Position numbers and translations under genes: made by a program. A stretch of DNA of 64,000 bases from Paenibacillus sp. BIHB 4019 (GTDB taxonomy: Bacteria; Bacillota; Bacilli; Paenibacillales; Paenibacillaceae): contig NZ_CP016808.1 of the NCBI RefSeq assembly GCF_002741035.1, positions 6,310,501 to 6,374,500 on the forward strand, in the 5' to 3' direction. Shown in pieces: positions 9,157 to 18,121 of this stretch (position 1 is its first letter; each line of letters starts with the position of its first letter). Below the pieces are notes generated by a model. That model was not told where the DNA came from. It did not search any database and was given only the letters and a program-made list of their open reading frames with translations.

Positions 9157-9188
9157 CTATCCTATCTGGCAAGCTGCACATAGGATAG
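9157..9188. other. inverted repeat upstream of the methyltransferase gene
   Basis: CTATCCTAT (9157-9165) and ATAGGATAG (9180-9188) form a perfect 9-bp inverted repeat with a 14-base spacer. The right arm contains CATAGGATA (9179-9187), which fits the CATAnnnTA pattern of sigma-K -10 elements. It could be an operator, a hairpin or coincidence. Confidence 0.35.
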
Positions 9189-9226
9189 TGTAGTTATGCT
9201 TCTATTTTGCAAGGCAGGAGGATGTT

Positions 9227-9901
9227 ATGGACTGGACGTTTCACAACCCGAAATTTATTGCAGATGCAGCACCTGAGCTTCCCGCAAGCTTTATTGCAGG
9301 CGGAGCTTGGTCCGGGCATCGAAAATTTGCTTATGATCTTGTCCGTTTTGCTCGCCCAAGCCTAATTGTGGAGCTAGGTACGCTGTACGGCACATCCTAT
9401 TTCAGCTTTTGCCAAGCAATTAAGGATGCTCAGTTGAAAAGCGCATGTTATGCGGTGGATACATGGATGGGCGATGCCCATACCGGGGCTTACGGTACGC
9501 TTGATGATTCGATGTATGCTGCGGTCAATGCTGTAAGCGCTCGTGAATTTCCCGGCATCGGGACACCGCTGCGCGGTACCTTTGACCAGGCGCTGGCTGC
9601 CTTTCCCGACGGTTCCATTCAGCTATTGCATATTGACGGCTATCATGTGTACGAAGCCGTTCTTCACGATTACACGACTTGGCTTCCGAAGCTTGCGGAG
9701 GGCGGCATCATTTTATTTCATGACACCGTTGTTCGGCTCGCGGATTTTGGAGTTTACCAGCTTTGGGCAGAGCTTTCGGCAATGCCTCATTTGCATTTCG
9801 AGCATTCCAACGGTTTAGGCGTTCTGTTCCCTAAAGGCTGCCCAGCCAGCTTCCAGCCGATCATTGGGCGGCAGCAGGAGCTTGCCGATCATTACGGTTA
9901 G
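9227..9901 (+). CDS. class I SAM-dependent methyltransferase
   Basis: A 224-residue Rossmann-type methyltransferase of the Methyltransf_24 kind. VELGTLYGTSYFSFCQAI at about residue 47 is the SAM-binding motif I, AVDTWMGD holds the acidic motif II residue, and HIDGYHVYEAVLHDY with GGIILFHDT are later core strands. The ATG has an AGGAGGATGTT ribosome site. Family members in glycan clusters often methylate sugar hydroxyls, and the position between transferase genes supports sugar O-methylation. The acceptor is not shown by sequence. Confidence 0.8.
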   Translation: MDWTFHNPKFIADAAPELPASFIAGGAWSGHRKFAYDLVRFARPSLIVELGTLYGTSYFSFCQAIKDAQLKSACYAVDTWMGDAHTGAYGTLDDSMYAAVNAVSAREFPGIGTPLRGTFDQALAAFPDGSIQLLHIDGYHVYEAVLHDYTTWLPKLAEGGIILFHDTVVRLADFGVYQLWAELSAMPHLHFEHSNGLGVLFPKGCPASFQPIIGRQQELADHYG

Positions 9902-9929
9902 AGATGGAAGCATATTTTGCAATTCTAGC

Positions 9930-9977
9930 ATTATGCAGCGAGCAGAACGATACGATACGCCAATCGCGCTGCATAAT
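9930..9977 (+). other. inverted repeat between methyltransferase and GT61 genes
   Basis: ATTATGCAGCG (9930-9940) and CGCTGCATAAT (9967-9977) are perfect inverted arms around 26 bases. The repeat ends six bases before the possible TTG start of the next gene. No T-run follows, so it is more likely a regulatory hairpin or processing site than a terminator. Confidence 0.5.
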
Positions 9978-9982
9978 CAGGA

Positions 9983-11092
9983 TTGAAGGAGGCGATCCCT
10001 ATCTATACTATCCCTCAGCAGTTTTATGAAAAAACGAGAGATTGGGCGCAGCAAGCGGCTGTCCCTCCCGATCTGCTTTCCTATTATTATCAGGTCATTT
10101 ACCCGGCTGAAATGCTCACGCTTCCTTCGGGCAAAGGCATCGACCAGCCCCGCTGGGTGACGGCTTCTGCCTTTGACGAAGCTTTTGTAGCGGCCATCCC
10201 TGGCGGACGGCTGGTGACGAGCAATGCTTATGTTGTTACGCCGGACAATAAGCGGCTGCGTGATGTCGAGCTTGACTGTCCGCTCATTGATTTCTCGGAA
10301 CTGCCAGAGCCTCAGCATTTCAAGGGAACGGTCGCCACGCTCATTTGGGGCTGGAACATGCCGCATATTAAGGCGTGTACGCAAAACATTTTTGGACACT
10401 GGTTTTTCGACCTGCTGCCTAGGCTCCATTTGCTGGAGAAAAGCGGCATTCCAATTGACAAATATGTCATTGGCAAGCTGTTTCACCCCTTTCATTATGA
10501 ATCGCTCGCCATGCTCGGCATTCCGCTCCATAAGTGCATTCAGGTCGAGGATGCAGACTTCCATCTGCTTGCCGACCGCCTAATCGTGCCGGCGGTGCCG
10601 CTGATGGTCGGCAAATGTCCGCCGTGGGCATCGCATTTCATGACCAAGCGGCTTAAAGCTGACCGGCATGTGAAAACCAAAAAAGGCTTTGAGCGTCTTT
10701 ATATTACCCGCAAGGATGCCGCGGCCCGCTTCGTCGCCAACGAGGACGAGGTTCTCCGTTTTCTCAAAGGCAAGGGCTTCAGGGAAATCGTCCTCACTCC
10801 CCTCTCTACCGCAGAGAAAATCGCAATTTTCTCGTCAGCGCAGCATATTGTGGCCCCCTTCGGGAGCGGCAGCATCAACATCGCTTTTTGCGAGCCGGGC
10901 GCAGCTCTTTTTGAGCTTGCTCCTTCCACCTTCGTTGACCCTTATTTCTGGAAGCTGTGCGCGCATGCTGGCGTAGACTATTATGAAATCGTATGCGAGG
11001 TGGAGCAGCCGCCCAAGCCCTTCGTTGGAACAGACAATATTGTCGTTAATATCAATAAGCTTGAACATGTGCTGAAGCTCGCAGGCATTTAG
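9983..11092 (+). CDS. GT61 (DUF563) family glycosyltransferase with unusual start
   Basis: A protein of up to 369 residues. RLYITRKDAAARFVANEDEV, then LSTAEKIAIFSSAQHIVAPFGSG with NIAFCEPGA, is the DUF563/GT61 signature, here with Phe replacing the common His of APHGAG. GT61 enzymes transfer xylose, GlcNAc or related sugars. The start is not clean. A textbook AAGGAGG site sits at 9986-9992, inside the reading frame, and no ATG, GTG or TTG follows at the right distance. The codon 8 bases downstream is ATC (10001). A TTG at 9983 precedes the ribosome site. An ATC start, a mutated ATG or use of TTG are all open. I give the longest frame. Confidence 0.75.
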   Translation: MKEAIPIYTIPQQFYEKTRDWAQQAAVPPDLLSYYYQVIYPAEMLTLPSGKGIDQPRWVTASAFDEAFVAAIPGGRLVTSNAYVVTPDNKRLRDVELDCPLIDFSELPEPQHFKGTVATLIWGWNMPHIKACTQNIFGHWFFDLLPRLHLLEKSGIPIDKYVIGKLFHPFHYESLAMLGIPLHKCIQVEDADFHLLADRLIVPAVPLMVGKCPPWASHFMTKRLKADRHVKTKKGFERLYITRKDAAARFVANEDEVLRFLKGKGFREIVLTPLSTAEKIAIFSSAQHIVAPFGSGSINIAFCEPGAALFELAPSTFVDPYFWKLCAHAGVDYYEIVCEVEQPPKPFVGTDNIVVNINKLEHVLKLAGI

Positions 11093-11255
11093 ACCCGCTG
11101 CGGGCCTGGACATTGCTCCTGCTGCGAATAACTGCCCTCATGACAACATATATTGAATTCGCAAGCGCAACATTTTTCATATTTCATGGAGCAACGGCTG
11201 GCATCCTCCCTGTTAGGCAGGAGACAGCATCGTCGCCAGCAGGAGGTTTGTAACA

Positions 11256-12428
11256 ATGCGGATTCTTGTATGGTCTGTCCATTTTTCCATCGGCGGTGGC
11301 ATGAGGCTGCTCCATAATTTGATTTCGGCTATGGCCAGGCAGCCGGACGTCGAGCAGATCAGGCTCGTCCTCTCACCCGATTCCCTCATACGCAACGTTG
11401 CGGAACTGCGTGCATTAGGCAAGGTTGAGATGGTATCCACCCAGTACAGCATCGATTCCGACCAAAATTCCTATTTGCTCGCCGGTATCGACGTCGTCTA
11501 TTACTACTGGCCGCACACCCACCCCTATCACGCTCTTGACCGTCCGACCGTCTGCACCTTTCACGATACGACGATGTTCGATTATGTGCCGCCATTTATG
11601 GATGGGGAGCAGCTTAAGGGCCACTGGATTTTATCGAAAAAATGGCTGGACCACGTCACGTCCGTCGTCGTTTCTTCGGAGCATGTGAAAAATCGCCTCA
11701 TTGCCCATTTCGGCCCCCGCAATCAATCGGCAACTGTTGTGCCCCATGCCATTACACCGATTGCTGCACAATATGCTAGCCAGGTCTCTCCAGCCACCGC
11801 TGCACGCATTCCGTCCAAATACATCATTTACCCATCCAATACGTCACCGCATAAAAACCATAACAATCTGCTCGAAGCCTTGTCCCACTGGAAGGGGCAC
11901 ACGAAATGTCCGCTAGTGCTCACCGGCTATTTAACTGAAACGCTGCGGCAGCCGTTTCCGGATTGCACACCGCAGCACAGCTGGATTCCAACGCTCATTT
12001 CCACCATTCGCCGAACAGGCCTTGTCGTCAATCGTGATCTTTACCCGCTCGGCTTTATAGGGGATGAGGATATTCCCGCGCTCATTAAAAATGCCTGGGC
12101 GCTCATTATGCCCAGCCTATCAGAAGGTGGGGGGAGCTATCCTGTCGAAGAAGCGCTTCGCCTCGGTACTCCGGTGCTCTGCTCGGACATTCCGGTCATG
12201 CGCGAGCATCTGGCTCGGCATAGTGCCAAAATCGCCTGGTTCAACCCCCATAGCCCCGATTCCATCGTTCAAGCGCTTGAAGATTTGACTGCGAATTATG
12301 ATGAATACAAAAATGCCGCTGTAGCGGGCATTCATGATCCAGCTGAAAGCTGGGATGATGTGGCAAAGCGTTATTTGAACGTTTTTCGCGATACGTATTG
12401 GCGGTATTATGGCAAGCAGCTGCGCTAA
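11256..12428 (+). CDS. GT4 family glycosyltransferase
   Basis: A 390-residue GT-B enzyme. The N-terminal MRILVWSVHFSIGGGMRLLHNL is the glycine-rich acceptor-side loop, YIIYPSNTSPHKNHNNLLEAL contains the HKN donor-site motif, and PSLSEGGGSYPVEEALRLGTP is the E-x7-E region. It resembles mannosyl- and rhamnosyltransferases of the WbaZ/WcaI type. The ATG follows GGAGG by ten bases. Its stop overlaps the stop of the convergent basic-tail transferase gene by four bases, leaving no room for a terminator between them. No tail is present, unlike the neighbour. Confidence 0.85.
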   Translation: MRILVWSVHFSIGGGMRLLHNLISAMARQPDVEQIRLVLSPDSLIRNVAELRALGKVEMVSTQYSIDSDQNSYLLAGIDVVYYYWPHTHPYHALDRPTVCTFHDTTMFDYVPPFMDGEQLKGHWILSKKWLDHVTSVVVSSEHVKNRLIAHFGPRNQSATVVPHAITPIAAQYASQVSPATAARIPSKYIIYPSNTSPHKNHNNLLEALSHWKGHTKCPLVLTGYLTETLRQPFPDCTPQHSWIPTLISTIRRTGLVVNRDLYPLGFIGDEDIPALIKNAWALIMPSLSEGGGSYPVEEALRLGTPVLCSDIPVMREHLARHSAKIAWFNPHSPDSIVQALEDLTANYDEYKNAAVAGIHDPAESWDDVAKRYLNVFRDTYWRYYGKQLR

Positions 12429-14371
12429 TCGGCAGCTGCTTGCACCTCATCAATGACGTTTGCATAATCTCCTGCGACATCCAGCCATCTCCTGTTCAAC
12501 GCGCCGCTAAGTGCGGCCTGTTGATCTGGGACAACCTCTTCTCCCTCCCGTGACAGACGTGCAATAGCGTCCGCCATCTCCTGGATATTATGCGGATGGA
12601 AGGTTGCGAAGCAGCTCATGTCGCCAATCACCTCCTGCACCACTTCCAGTCTTCCGAAGGCGACTGGCGTATTCATCAGCAGCGACTCGAGTATAGGAAA
12701 AGGGCAGCTTCCCTCGAAGAGCGTCGGGACGATTGTGCCTGCGGCATAGCGGTATAGGGAAGGCAAATCTGCCGAAGCTATGCGCCCCATAAACACGATT
12801 GAGCCCCGAATAACGGGATCGGCAATTTCGTTGAGCGCTGCCAAAATTTCCTGCTGCCGCGGACGGTTTCCAAGATCATCTGTAAAAACAAGCTTCATGC
12901 CTGTTGCTCTTCCTGCTTCCGTCTGCTTGAACAGCGAAAAGGCTTTGATGAGGCCTTCATGATTTTTATGCAGCCTTACTACCGACGGGAAGGTCAAATA
13001 TGGACCATCCAGCTTGTAGGCATGGCGGAACTTCTCCTCGCTATGCGTTTGAAAAATCGCATATTCCTCATGCGGCGCTGCAAAGCGCACGACAGCCGTC
13101 TTATGGACAGCCAGCTTAAGAAACTCCAACCCCTCATGATTGCGCGTAAACTCCGAAGCGAAGACTACCTTCGCCGCTTTTTCCGTCACCTTTTGCGCTA
13201 CAGAATGGATATATTGGTAATGCTGGGTATACGCGCTGTACAGCTCAGGCAAATGCAAGTATACGAGATCATGCAGACAAACCATATAAGGTTTTTCCAA
13301 ATACTGCGCGAGCGCCATCCCTACGTACGGCACAATCCATATATCCGCAGGCACGCTGCGATTCACCGTATCCATGCTGTCTGTACGGTGCAGCCTCAAG
13401 CGATTGCCATAAACCGCGAGCAGCGGGGCATAAACAGCCGCAGCCTCGGCGTAATTTGCTTCTGTTGTCGCCACATGAAGTGTGAAATCATGCTCCAGCG
13501 CCAGTAAACCTTCCGACAAACGAACGATGAAACGGCCAATGCCTTCGCCATCCATCGCAATTTGCACCCCAAAGCAAAGGAACATGCCGATTTGACGGCT
13601 GTTTACACGGGCTGCACTTGCTGCAAGCGGAGGCAAATAAGCCGTTTTAATGAGCAGGCCGAACTCCTCCGACATGACAAGGCTCGCTATCCATGCGCGC
13701 CGCAGCAATCCTTGCTTCAAGGCCGTCGTGTATCGTCCTACTTTATTGCTATCCGGCGCCCGATTGAGCATTTGCACGTGAATGCCATGAATAAAATCCA
13801 AATCCGCAGCGGGGAACAAATGCTGAATCAGATGGGCCGTCGTATTCGCTTCTCCAGATGGCACTCGGGAAAAAATAGCTTCCGCCTCTGCACTCTGAAG
13901 AAGTGCCGCAGCAATAACCGCCCGTGGCGTACCATGGACCAAATGGCTGAGATGGCCGTTGAAGCCTTCGATATCCGGTTCGCGCTGGAGTACCTGACGA
14001 TACAGCTCCCATATAAAATCTTCGTTCCCCAGCCGGAATACCCGGCGCAGCAGCTCTACAATTGGTGCCCCTGCGGGCAATCCGTGCCGGAAGGCCGCAT
14101 TATTCGCTTTTAGTTGCTCCGTATCTATTGGTGCTGGAGGCGGCTCGACCGGTGCCGGCGGCTCGACCGCAAGCTGGATCTGTTCGATTGCCTTCTGCCT
14201 ATTCCTGCTTTTTTTCGAGCCGCGCAGTTTCCTGCCGCCACGCTTGCCTTTGCGTCTTCCTGTCCTTGCTACTTTTCCAACTCGCGCCTGCTTGCCGCGT
14301 TTTCTTCGCGATATGCGGCTATGCGAGCCGCGCTTCGCTGATCCTTGTTTACGAGCTCTTTTGCGTTTCAT
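12425..14371 (-). CDS. basic-tail, DUF4214 and GT4 fusion glycosyltransferase
   Basis: A 648-residue multidomain protein. Residues 1-60 include 30 Lys/Arg. A Pro-rich spacer (PPAPVEPPPAPID) follows. About residues 110-235 hold two repeats resembling DUF4214 (FIWELYRQVLQREPDIEGFNGHL and FIHGIHVQMLNRAPDSNKVGRY). The C-terminal 380 residues are a GT-B GT4 domain with YLTFPSVVRLHKNHEGLIKAF and GTIVPTLFEGSCPFPILESL. DUF4214 modules occur in bacterial glycan and surface-layer proteins, often beside transferases. The start is supported by GGAGG seven bases upstream. This is the largest transferase of the island and probably a multi-acceptor or scaffold enzyme, though that role is inference. Confidence 0.85.
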   Translation of the reverse strand: MKRKRARKQGSAKRGSHSRISRRKRGKQARVGKVARTGRRKGKRGGRKLRGSKKSRNRQKAIEQIQLAVEPPAPVEPPPAPIDTEQLKANNAAFRHGLPAGAPIVELLRRVFRLGNEDFIWELYRQVLQREPDIEGFNGHLSHLVHGTPRAVIAAALLQSAEAEAIFSRVPSGEANTTAHLIQHLFPAADLDFIHGIHVQMLNRAPDSNKVGRYTTALKQGLLRRAWIASLVMSEEFGLLIKTAYLPPLAASAARVNSRQIGMFLCFGVQIAMDGEGIGRFIVRLSEGLLALEHDFTLHVATTEANYAEAAAVYAPLLAVYGNRLRLHRTDSMDTVNRSVPADIWIVPYVGMALAQYLEKPYMVCLHDLVYLHLPELYSAYTQHYQYIHSVAQKVTEKAAKVVFASEFTRNHEGLEFLKLAVHKTAVVRFAAPHEEYAIFQTHSEEKFRHAYKLDGPYLTFPSVVRLHKNHEGLIKAFSLFKQTEAGRATGMKLVFTDDLGNRPRQQEILAALNEIADPVIRGSIVFMGRIASADLPSLYRYAAGTIVPTLFEGSCPFPILESLLMNTPVAFGRLEVVQEVIGDMSCFATFHPHNIQEMADAIARLSREGEEVVPDQQAALSGALNRRWLDVAGDYANVIDEVQAAAD

Positions 14372-14580
14372 ACCACGCCTCCAATCGCTCTGCCTTCTCC
14401 ATAGCGTATTGTCCCGCTGATAAATAGCAACGGCACATGCCCCCGCCTGCTAGGGATTTCAACTATATTTGAAAAAATGGACGACTGCCCGGCTGCAAGT
14501 GAAGCAATTTTCTGGCCTTTGAATATGATGGGAGTAGCTGCATCACCCCCTCATTTTATAGTTGAAGGAGCCTATCCGGC

Positions 14581-15243
14581 ATGAATGCTGTTTCAGCGAA
14601 TCCTTATCGTACCGTTGTTGTTGGAGCCGGCGGACATGCCAAAGTCGTCGTTGATATTTTTCGGACCAGCGAGACCTATGAGGTTATTGGCTGCATCGGC
14701 CGCGAGCAAGGCGGGCAGGTCTTGAATGTCCCTGTGCTTGGCGATGATGCCCTGCTCCCTCTGCTGCTGGAGCAGGGCGTACGCCATGCTTTTATCGCGA
14801 TCGGCGATAATGCGGCGCGGCTGCGGCTCGCCCTCCACGTGCAAAGCCTCGGCTTTGAGCTGATTAATGCCATAAGCCCGTTAGCTTATATCGCTCCCAG
14901 CGCCACGCTTGGCTATGGCATTGCGGTTATGCCGGGAGGCATCATTCAGCCGGATGCCCGAATTGGCTCCCTCACTATTATTAACACGGCTGCAACAGTT
15001 GACCATGATTGCATCATTGGCGAGGCTTGCCACCTGGCACCTGGCACCACGCTGTCTGGCGGCGTAACCGTCGGCGACGGTTCTTTTCTTGGAACAGGCA
15101 CCGTTGTCATCGATGGCATTCGCATTGGGGCAGGCTGTATGATTGGTGCCGGTGCCGCCGTCATTCGGAATATTCCGGACCACACGCTTGCCGTCGGCGT
15201 TCCCGCCACAGTGAAGCGTCTTTTGAACCAAGAGCGAACGTAA
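14581..15243 (+). CDS. NeuD/PglD/PerB-like sugar N-acyltransferase
   Basis: A 220-residue left-handed beta-helix acyltransferase. It opens with the Rossmann-like VVVGAGGHAKVVVDIF that binds the nucleotide sugar, then hexapeptide repeats with VDHDCIIGE at residues 140-147. His142 corresponds to the catalytic base of PglD and PerB. It would acetylate, or otherwise acylate, the 4-amino group of a nucleotide-activated 4-amino-4,6-dideoxyhexose. The next gene, 15 bases downstream, is a perosamine-synthase-like aminotransferase, so GDP-perosamine is the probable substrate. Sialic acid O-acetylation is unlikely, since no neu genes are present. Confidence 0.85.
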   Translation: MNAVSANPYRTVVVGAGGHAKVVVDIFRTSETYEVIGCIGREQGGQVLNVPVLGDDALLPLLLEQGVRHAFIAIGDNAARLRLALHVQSLGFELINAISPLAYIAPSATLGYGIAVMPGGIIQPDARIGSLTIINTAATVDHDCIIGEACHLAPGTTLSGGVTVGDGSFLGTGTVVIDGIRIGAGCMIGAGAAVIRNIPDHTLAVGVPATVKRLLNQERT

Positions 15244-15258
15244 CACGGAGGAGGCATA

Positions 15259-16374
15259 ATGTTGGGCGACAAATTTTATCCGGTTGCCGTTCCGATTTTT
15301 AATGGAAATGAGAAAAAATACGTGATGGATTGCCTGGATTCCACCTGGATTTCCTCAACAGGCAAATATATTCATACGTTCGAGGAAGCTTTCGCCAACT
15401 ATTGCGGGACAAAATTCGCTGTCTCCTGCAGCAATGGCACAACCGCTCTGCATTTGGCGCTGCTGGCTCACGGGGTAGGCCCGGGAGATGAGATCATCGT
15501 CCCGACGCTGACGTTTATCGCTACAGCCAATGCCGTCACGTATTGCGGAGCCACTCCCGTCTTCATTGACAGCGAGTCGGATACGTGGAATATGGACCCG
15601 GAGCTGTTGGAGGGACTTATTACTCCGAAGACGAAGGGCATTATTCCCGTCCATCTATACGGGCATCCTGCCAATATGGATGCTATTTCGGCAGTTGCGG
15701 AGCGGCATGGATTGTTTGTGCTGGAGGACGCTGCGGAAGCGCCCGGCGCAGAATACAAGGGCAAGCGGACCGGCTCGCTTGGCCATACGGGAACGTTCAG
15801 CCTTTTCGGCAATAAAATCATTACAACTGGCGAAGGCGGCATGGTTACGACCAATGACGAGCAGCTTGCCCGCAAAATGCAGCTTTTGCGCGGACAGGGC
15901 ATCGATCCCGCCCGCAAATATTGGTTTCCCGTCATCGGCTACAACTACCGCCTGACGAACTTGCAAGCGGCGGTCGGCTGCGCGCAAATGGAAAACATCG
16001 ACTGGCATGTCGGCGAGCGCATACGCGTCGCCTCGCTTTATCGCAAGCAGCTCGAAGGAAACAGCGCCTTCACGCTGCCTACCGAGCAGCCATGGGCGAA
16101 AAACGTTTATTGGATGTTCAGCATCCTGCTAAATGGCTATAACGAAGAGCAGCGTGGCGCTTTCATGGAACGCCTGAAAGAACGCGGCATTGAAACGCGG
16201 CCGTTCTTTTATCCGATGCATGTACTCCCGCCGTATCAAGGCATGCAGCGCAACGAGGAATTCCCCGTCGCAAACCGCATTGCCGCGCAAGGACTGAATG
16301 TGCCGACCTACGGCGGCTTGAATGAACAGGACATCGCCTACATTTGCGATTGCCTGCGGGAAAGCCTGTTATAA
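15259..16374 (+). CDS. per: DegT/DnrJ/EryC1/StrS aminotransferase, probable GDP-perosamine synthase
   Basis: A 371-residue PLP-dependent sugar aminotransferase. SNGTTALHLALLA at residues 58-70 is the phosphate-binding loop, and Lys186 in FGNKIITTGEGGM should form the PLP Schiff base. Overall sequence, including DSTWISSTGKYI near the start, YWFPVIGYNYR and the ETRPFFYPMH segment, closely follows RfbE/Per-type enzymes, which aminate GDP-4-keto-6-deoxy-mannose to GDP-perosamine using glutamate. Gmd at 17006 makes that substrate. The ATG has a GGAGGAGG site. It is paired with the N-acyltransferase gene. A dTDP- or UDP-4-keto sugar aminotransferase is the alternative, but the GDP-mannose genes of the island argue against it. 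Confidence 0.85.
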   Translation: MLGDKFYPVAVPIFNGNEKKYVMDCLDSTWISSTGKYIHTFEEAFANYCGTKFAVSCSNGTTALHLALLAHGVGPGDEIIVPTLTFIATANAVTYCGATPVFIDSESDTWNMDPELLEGLITPKTKGIIPVHLYGHPANMDAISAVAERHGLFVLEDAAEAPGAEYKGKRTGSLGHTGTFSLFGNKIITTGEGGMVTTNDEQLARKMQLLRGQGIDPARKYWFPVIGYNYRLTNLQAAVGCAQMENIDWHVGERIRVASLYRKQLEGNSAFTLPTEQPWAKNVYWMFSILLNGYNEEQRGAFMERLKERGIETRPFFYPMHVLPPYQGMQRNEEFPVANRIAAQGLNVPTYGGLNEQDIAYICDCLRESLL

Positions 16375-16396
16375 AGCGGCTAATTGGATCCAAAAC

Positions 16397-16441
16397 AATA
16401 AGCTTCCAGCTCCACGCTATTGGTGGGGACGGAAGCTTATT
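16397..16441 (+). terminator. hairpin after the perosamine synthase gene
   Basis: AATAAGCTTCC (16397-16407) pairs perfectly with GGAAGCTTATT (16431-16441), and an inner CCAC/GTGG pair extends the stem. No T-run follows, so it is a weak terminator or 3' stabiliser. Confidence 0.5.
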
Positions 16442-16629
16442 CGGGCTGATAGGTGTGGGGCTGCCTTTCTATACTACAGCGGCTTGTTTACTTGAGTTGA
16501 GGCTCTAAACAAATAAACATGATGCTACTGCTTTAAACCCAGCCTCCCATAACTTTATTAGCAGATTAGATATTACCAATACATAGTTGCTGTCATTCAC
16601 TTCTTCAACTGGTTCGATCTCAAGATAGT

Positions 16630-16974
16630 CTACTCGGAAGAGTATTCCCCGTCTCCTTTTAAAGCACGCTCCCAACCGTACTCAACATCCCAAACAGGAT
16701 GGAAATAGTCAGAATAATACGTTCCCTCGGCCTCATTCTTCAAACGATCCGCCAGTTCCTTCTTACCCGCTTCGGATTTGCTAAAGAAATCCTTATGATG
16801 CTGTGACGGACTTGAAGGTATAGAATCAGGACTTTCATGAAGTTTAACATTTCCTCCATGACCTGCGGGAACAAGATTGTCACCCATTTTCTTATTCACC
16901 AAAGCATTCTGAAGCTTCTTCCAGCCTGTAGCTGCTGCACACAAAACAAGCGGACAGGCGATCTTTCCGCCCAT
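16630..16974 (-). pseudogene. orphan ORF, probable fragment of a larger protein
   Basis: An open frame of 114 codons with no recognised family. Its nominal first residues lie inside the gmd terminator hairpin, and no ribosome site precedes either the first ATG or the internal ATG at codon 30. The later part (PSSPSQHHKDFFSKSEAGKK, then YYSDYFHPVWDVEYGWERAL) reads like true coding sequence with a His pair and several aromatics, as in C-terminal domains of secreted toxins or effectors. I think it is the tail of a lost gene. If expressed it would be a small soluble protein. Confidence 0.35.
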
Positions 16975-16981
16975 CCGCTTG
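16943..16981 (-). terminator. terminator of gmd
   Basis: Arms 16947-16960 and 16968-16981 pair over 14 positions with two mismatches. Leftward the stem is followed by TTTTGTG. It lies 25 bases past the gmd stop. Confidence 0.75.
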
Positions 16982-17005
16982 CTTTTTGCATTATGCTTTT
17001 TGCTT

Positions 17006-18121
17006 TTATTCCATATCCAAACTCACATCATAACCCAGCTTGCGCAAATCCGCTACGCGCTGCGTCTCCTCCAAGTCGGCGGCGACCATATCCTTGACGA
17101 GATCAGCAAGGCTGCTGGCTGGCGTCCAGCCGAGCTTCGCCTGCGCTTTTCCCGGATCGCCAAGCAATAGCTCCACCTCGGTCGGGCGGTAATATCGCGG
17201 GTTAACCTGGACGACCAGTTGGCCAACTGGAAGCTGGTATTCAGGACGCTTGCAGCTGACCACATGGCCCAGCTCATCCGCTCCCTCGCCCGTAAAAGCA
17301 ACCTCGATGCCTGCCTCGGCAAAAGCAAGCCGCACAAACTCACGCACTTCGGTTGTCTGCCCCGTGGCAATAACATAATCCTCCGGCCCGTCTTGCTGCA
17401 GAATGCGCCACATCGCTTCTACATAATCTCTCGCATGGCCCCAGTCACGCTGGGCCGACAAGTTGCCCAGCTCCAGCGTCTGCTGGAGGCCAGAGGCGAT
17501 GCGGGCAACCGCGCGCGTTATTTTTCGCGTGACGAACGTTTCTCCGCGCACCGGGCTTTCATGGTTGAACAAGATGCCGTTACAGGCATACATGCCGTAT
17601 GCTTCCCGGTAATTGACCGTAATCCAATAGCCATACAGCTTGGCGACCGCGTAAGGGCTGCGGGGGTAAAACGGTGTCGTCTCGCTTTGTGGAACCGCCT
17701 GCACAAGTCCGTACAGCTCTGACGTGGACGCCTGATAAATTTTCGTTTTATGGGTCAGACCAAGAAGCCTTATGGCTTCGAGCAGGCGCAAAGTACCGAT
17801 GCCATCGGCATTTGCCGTATATTCCGGCATGTCGAAGCTGACATGCACATGGCTCATCGCCGCCAAATTATAAATTTCATCCGGCTGAATGTCCTGTACC
17901 AGCCGTACCAAGTTTGTCGAATCCGTCAAATCGCCATAATGCAAATGCAACCGCTGCTGTGCGCGGTTCGCTTGCTCCACAATACGGTCGATCCGCCCTG
18001 TATTCGCCAGCGAGCTGCGCCGTCTCAAACCGTGAACAATGTAACCTTTAGCTAGCAGCAGTTCGGTTAAATACATGCCGTCTTGTCCTGTCACACCTGT
18101 AATGAAGGCGACCTTATTCAT
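17006..18121 (-). CDS. gmd: GDP-mannose 4,6-dehydratase
   Basis: A 371-residue extended SDR that converts GDP-mannose to GDP-4-keto-6-deoxy-mannose. The cofactor loop GVTGQDG is at residues 9-15, the RRRSS segment that binds NADP phosphate at about 33-37, and the catalytic set Thr133, Glu135 (STSELYG), Tyr157 and Lys161 (YAVAK) is complete. [11 protein letters not shown] is a further Gmd hallmark. It feeds both Rmd (GDP-D-rhamnose) and Per (GDP-perosamine). It stands alone on the minus strand with its own terminator. A GGAGGG ribosome site precedes the ATG. Upstream, CATAAGATA (18171-18179, minus) fits a sigma-K -10 pattern. Confidence 0.95.
   Translation of the reverse strand: MNKVAFITGVTGQDGMYLTELLLAKGYIVHGLRRRSSLANTGRIDRIVEQANRAQQRLHLHYGDLTDSTNLVRLVQDIQPDEIYNLAAMSHVHVSFDMPEYTANADGIGTLRLLEAIRLLGLTHKTKIYQASTSELYGLVQAVPQSETTPFYPRSPYAVAKLYGYWITVNYREAYGMYACNGILFNHESPVRGETFVTRKITRAVARIASGLQQTLELGNLSAQRDWGHARDYVEAMWRILQQDGPEDYVIATGQTTEVREFVRLAFAEAGIEVAFTGEGADELGHVVSCKRPEYQLPVGQLVVQVNPRYYRPTEVELLLGDPGKAQAKLGWTPASSLADLVKDMVAADLEETQRVADLRKLGYDVSLDME

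Noticed and set aside
9977..10564. 195-codon frame on the minus strand opposite the GT61 gene
   Set aside because: It is an antisense frame of a well-supported gene and shows no domain or ribosome site.
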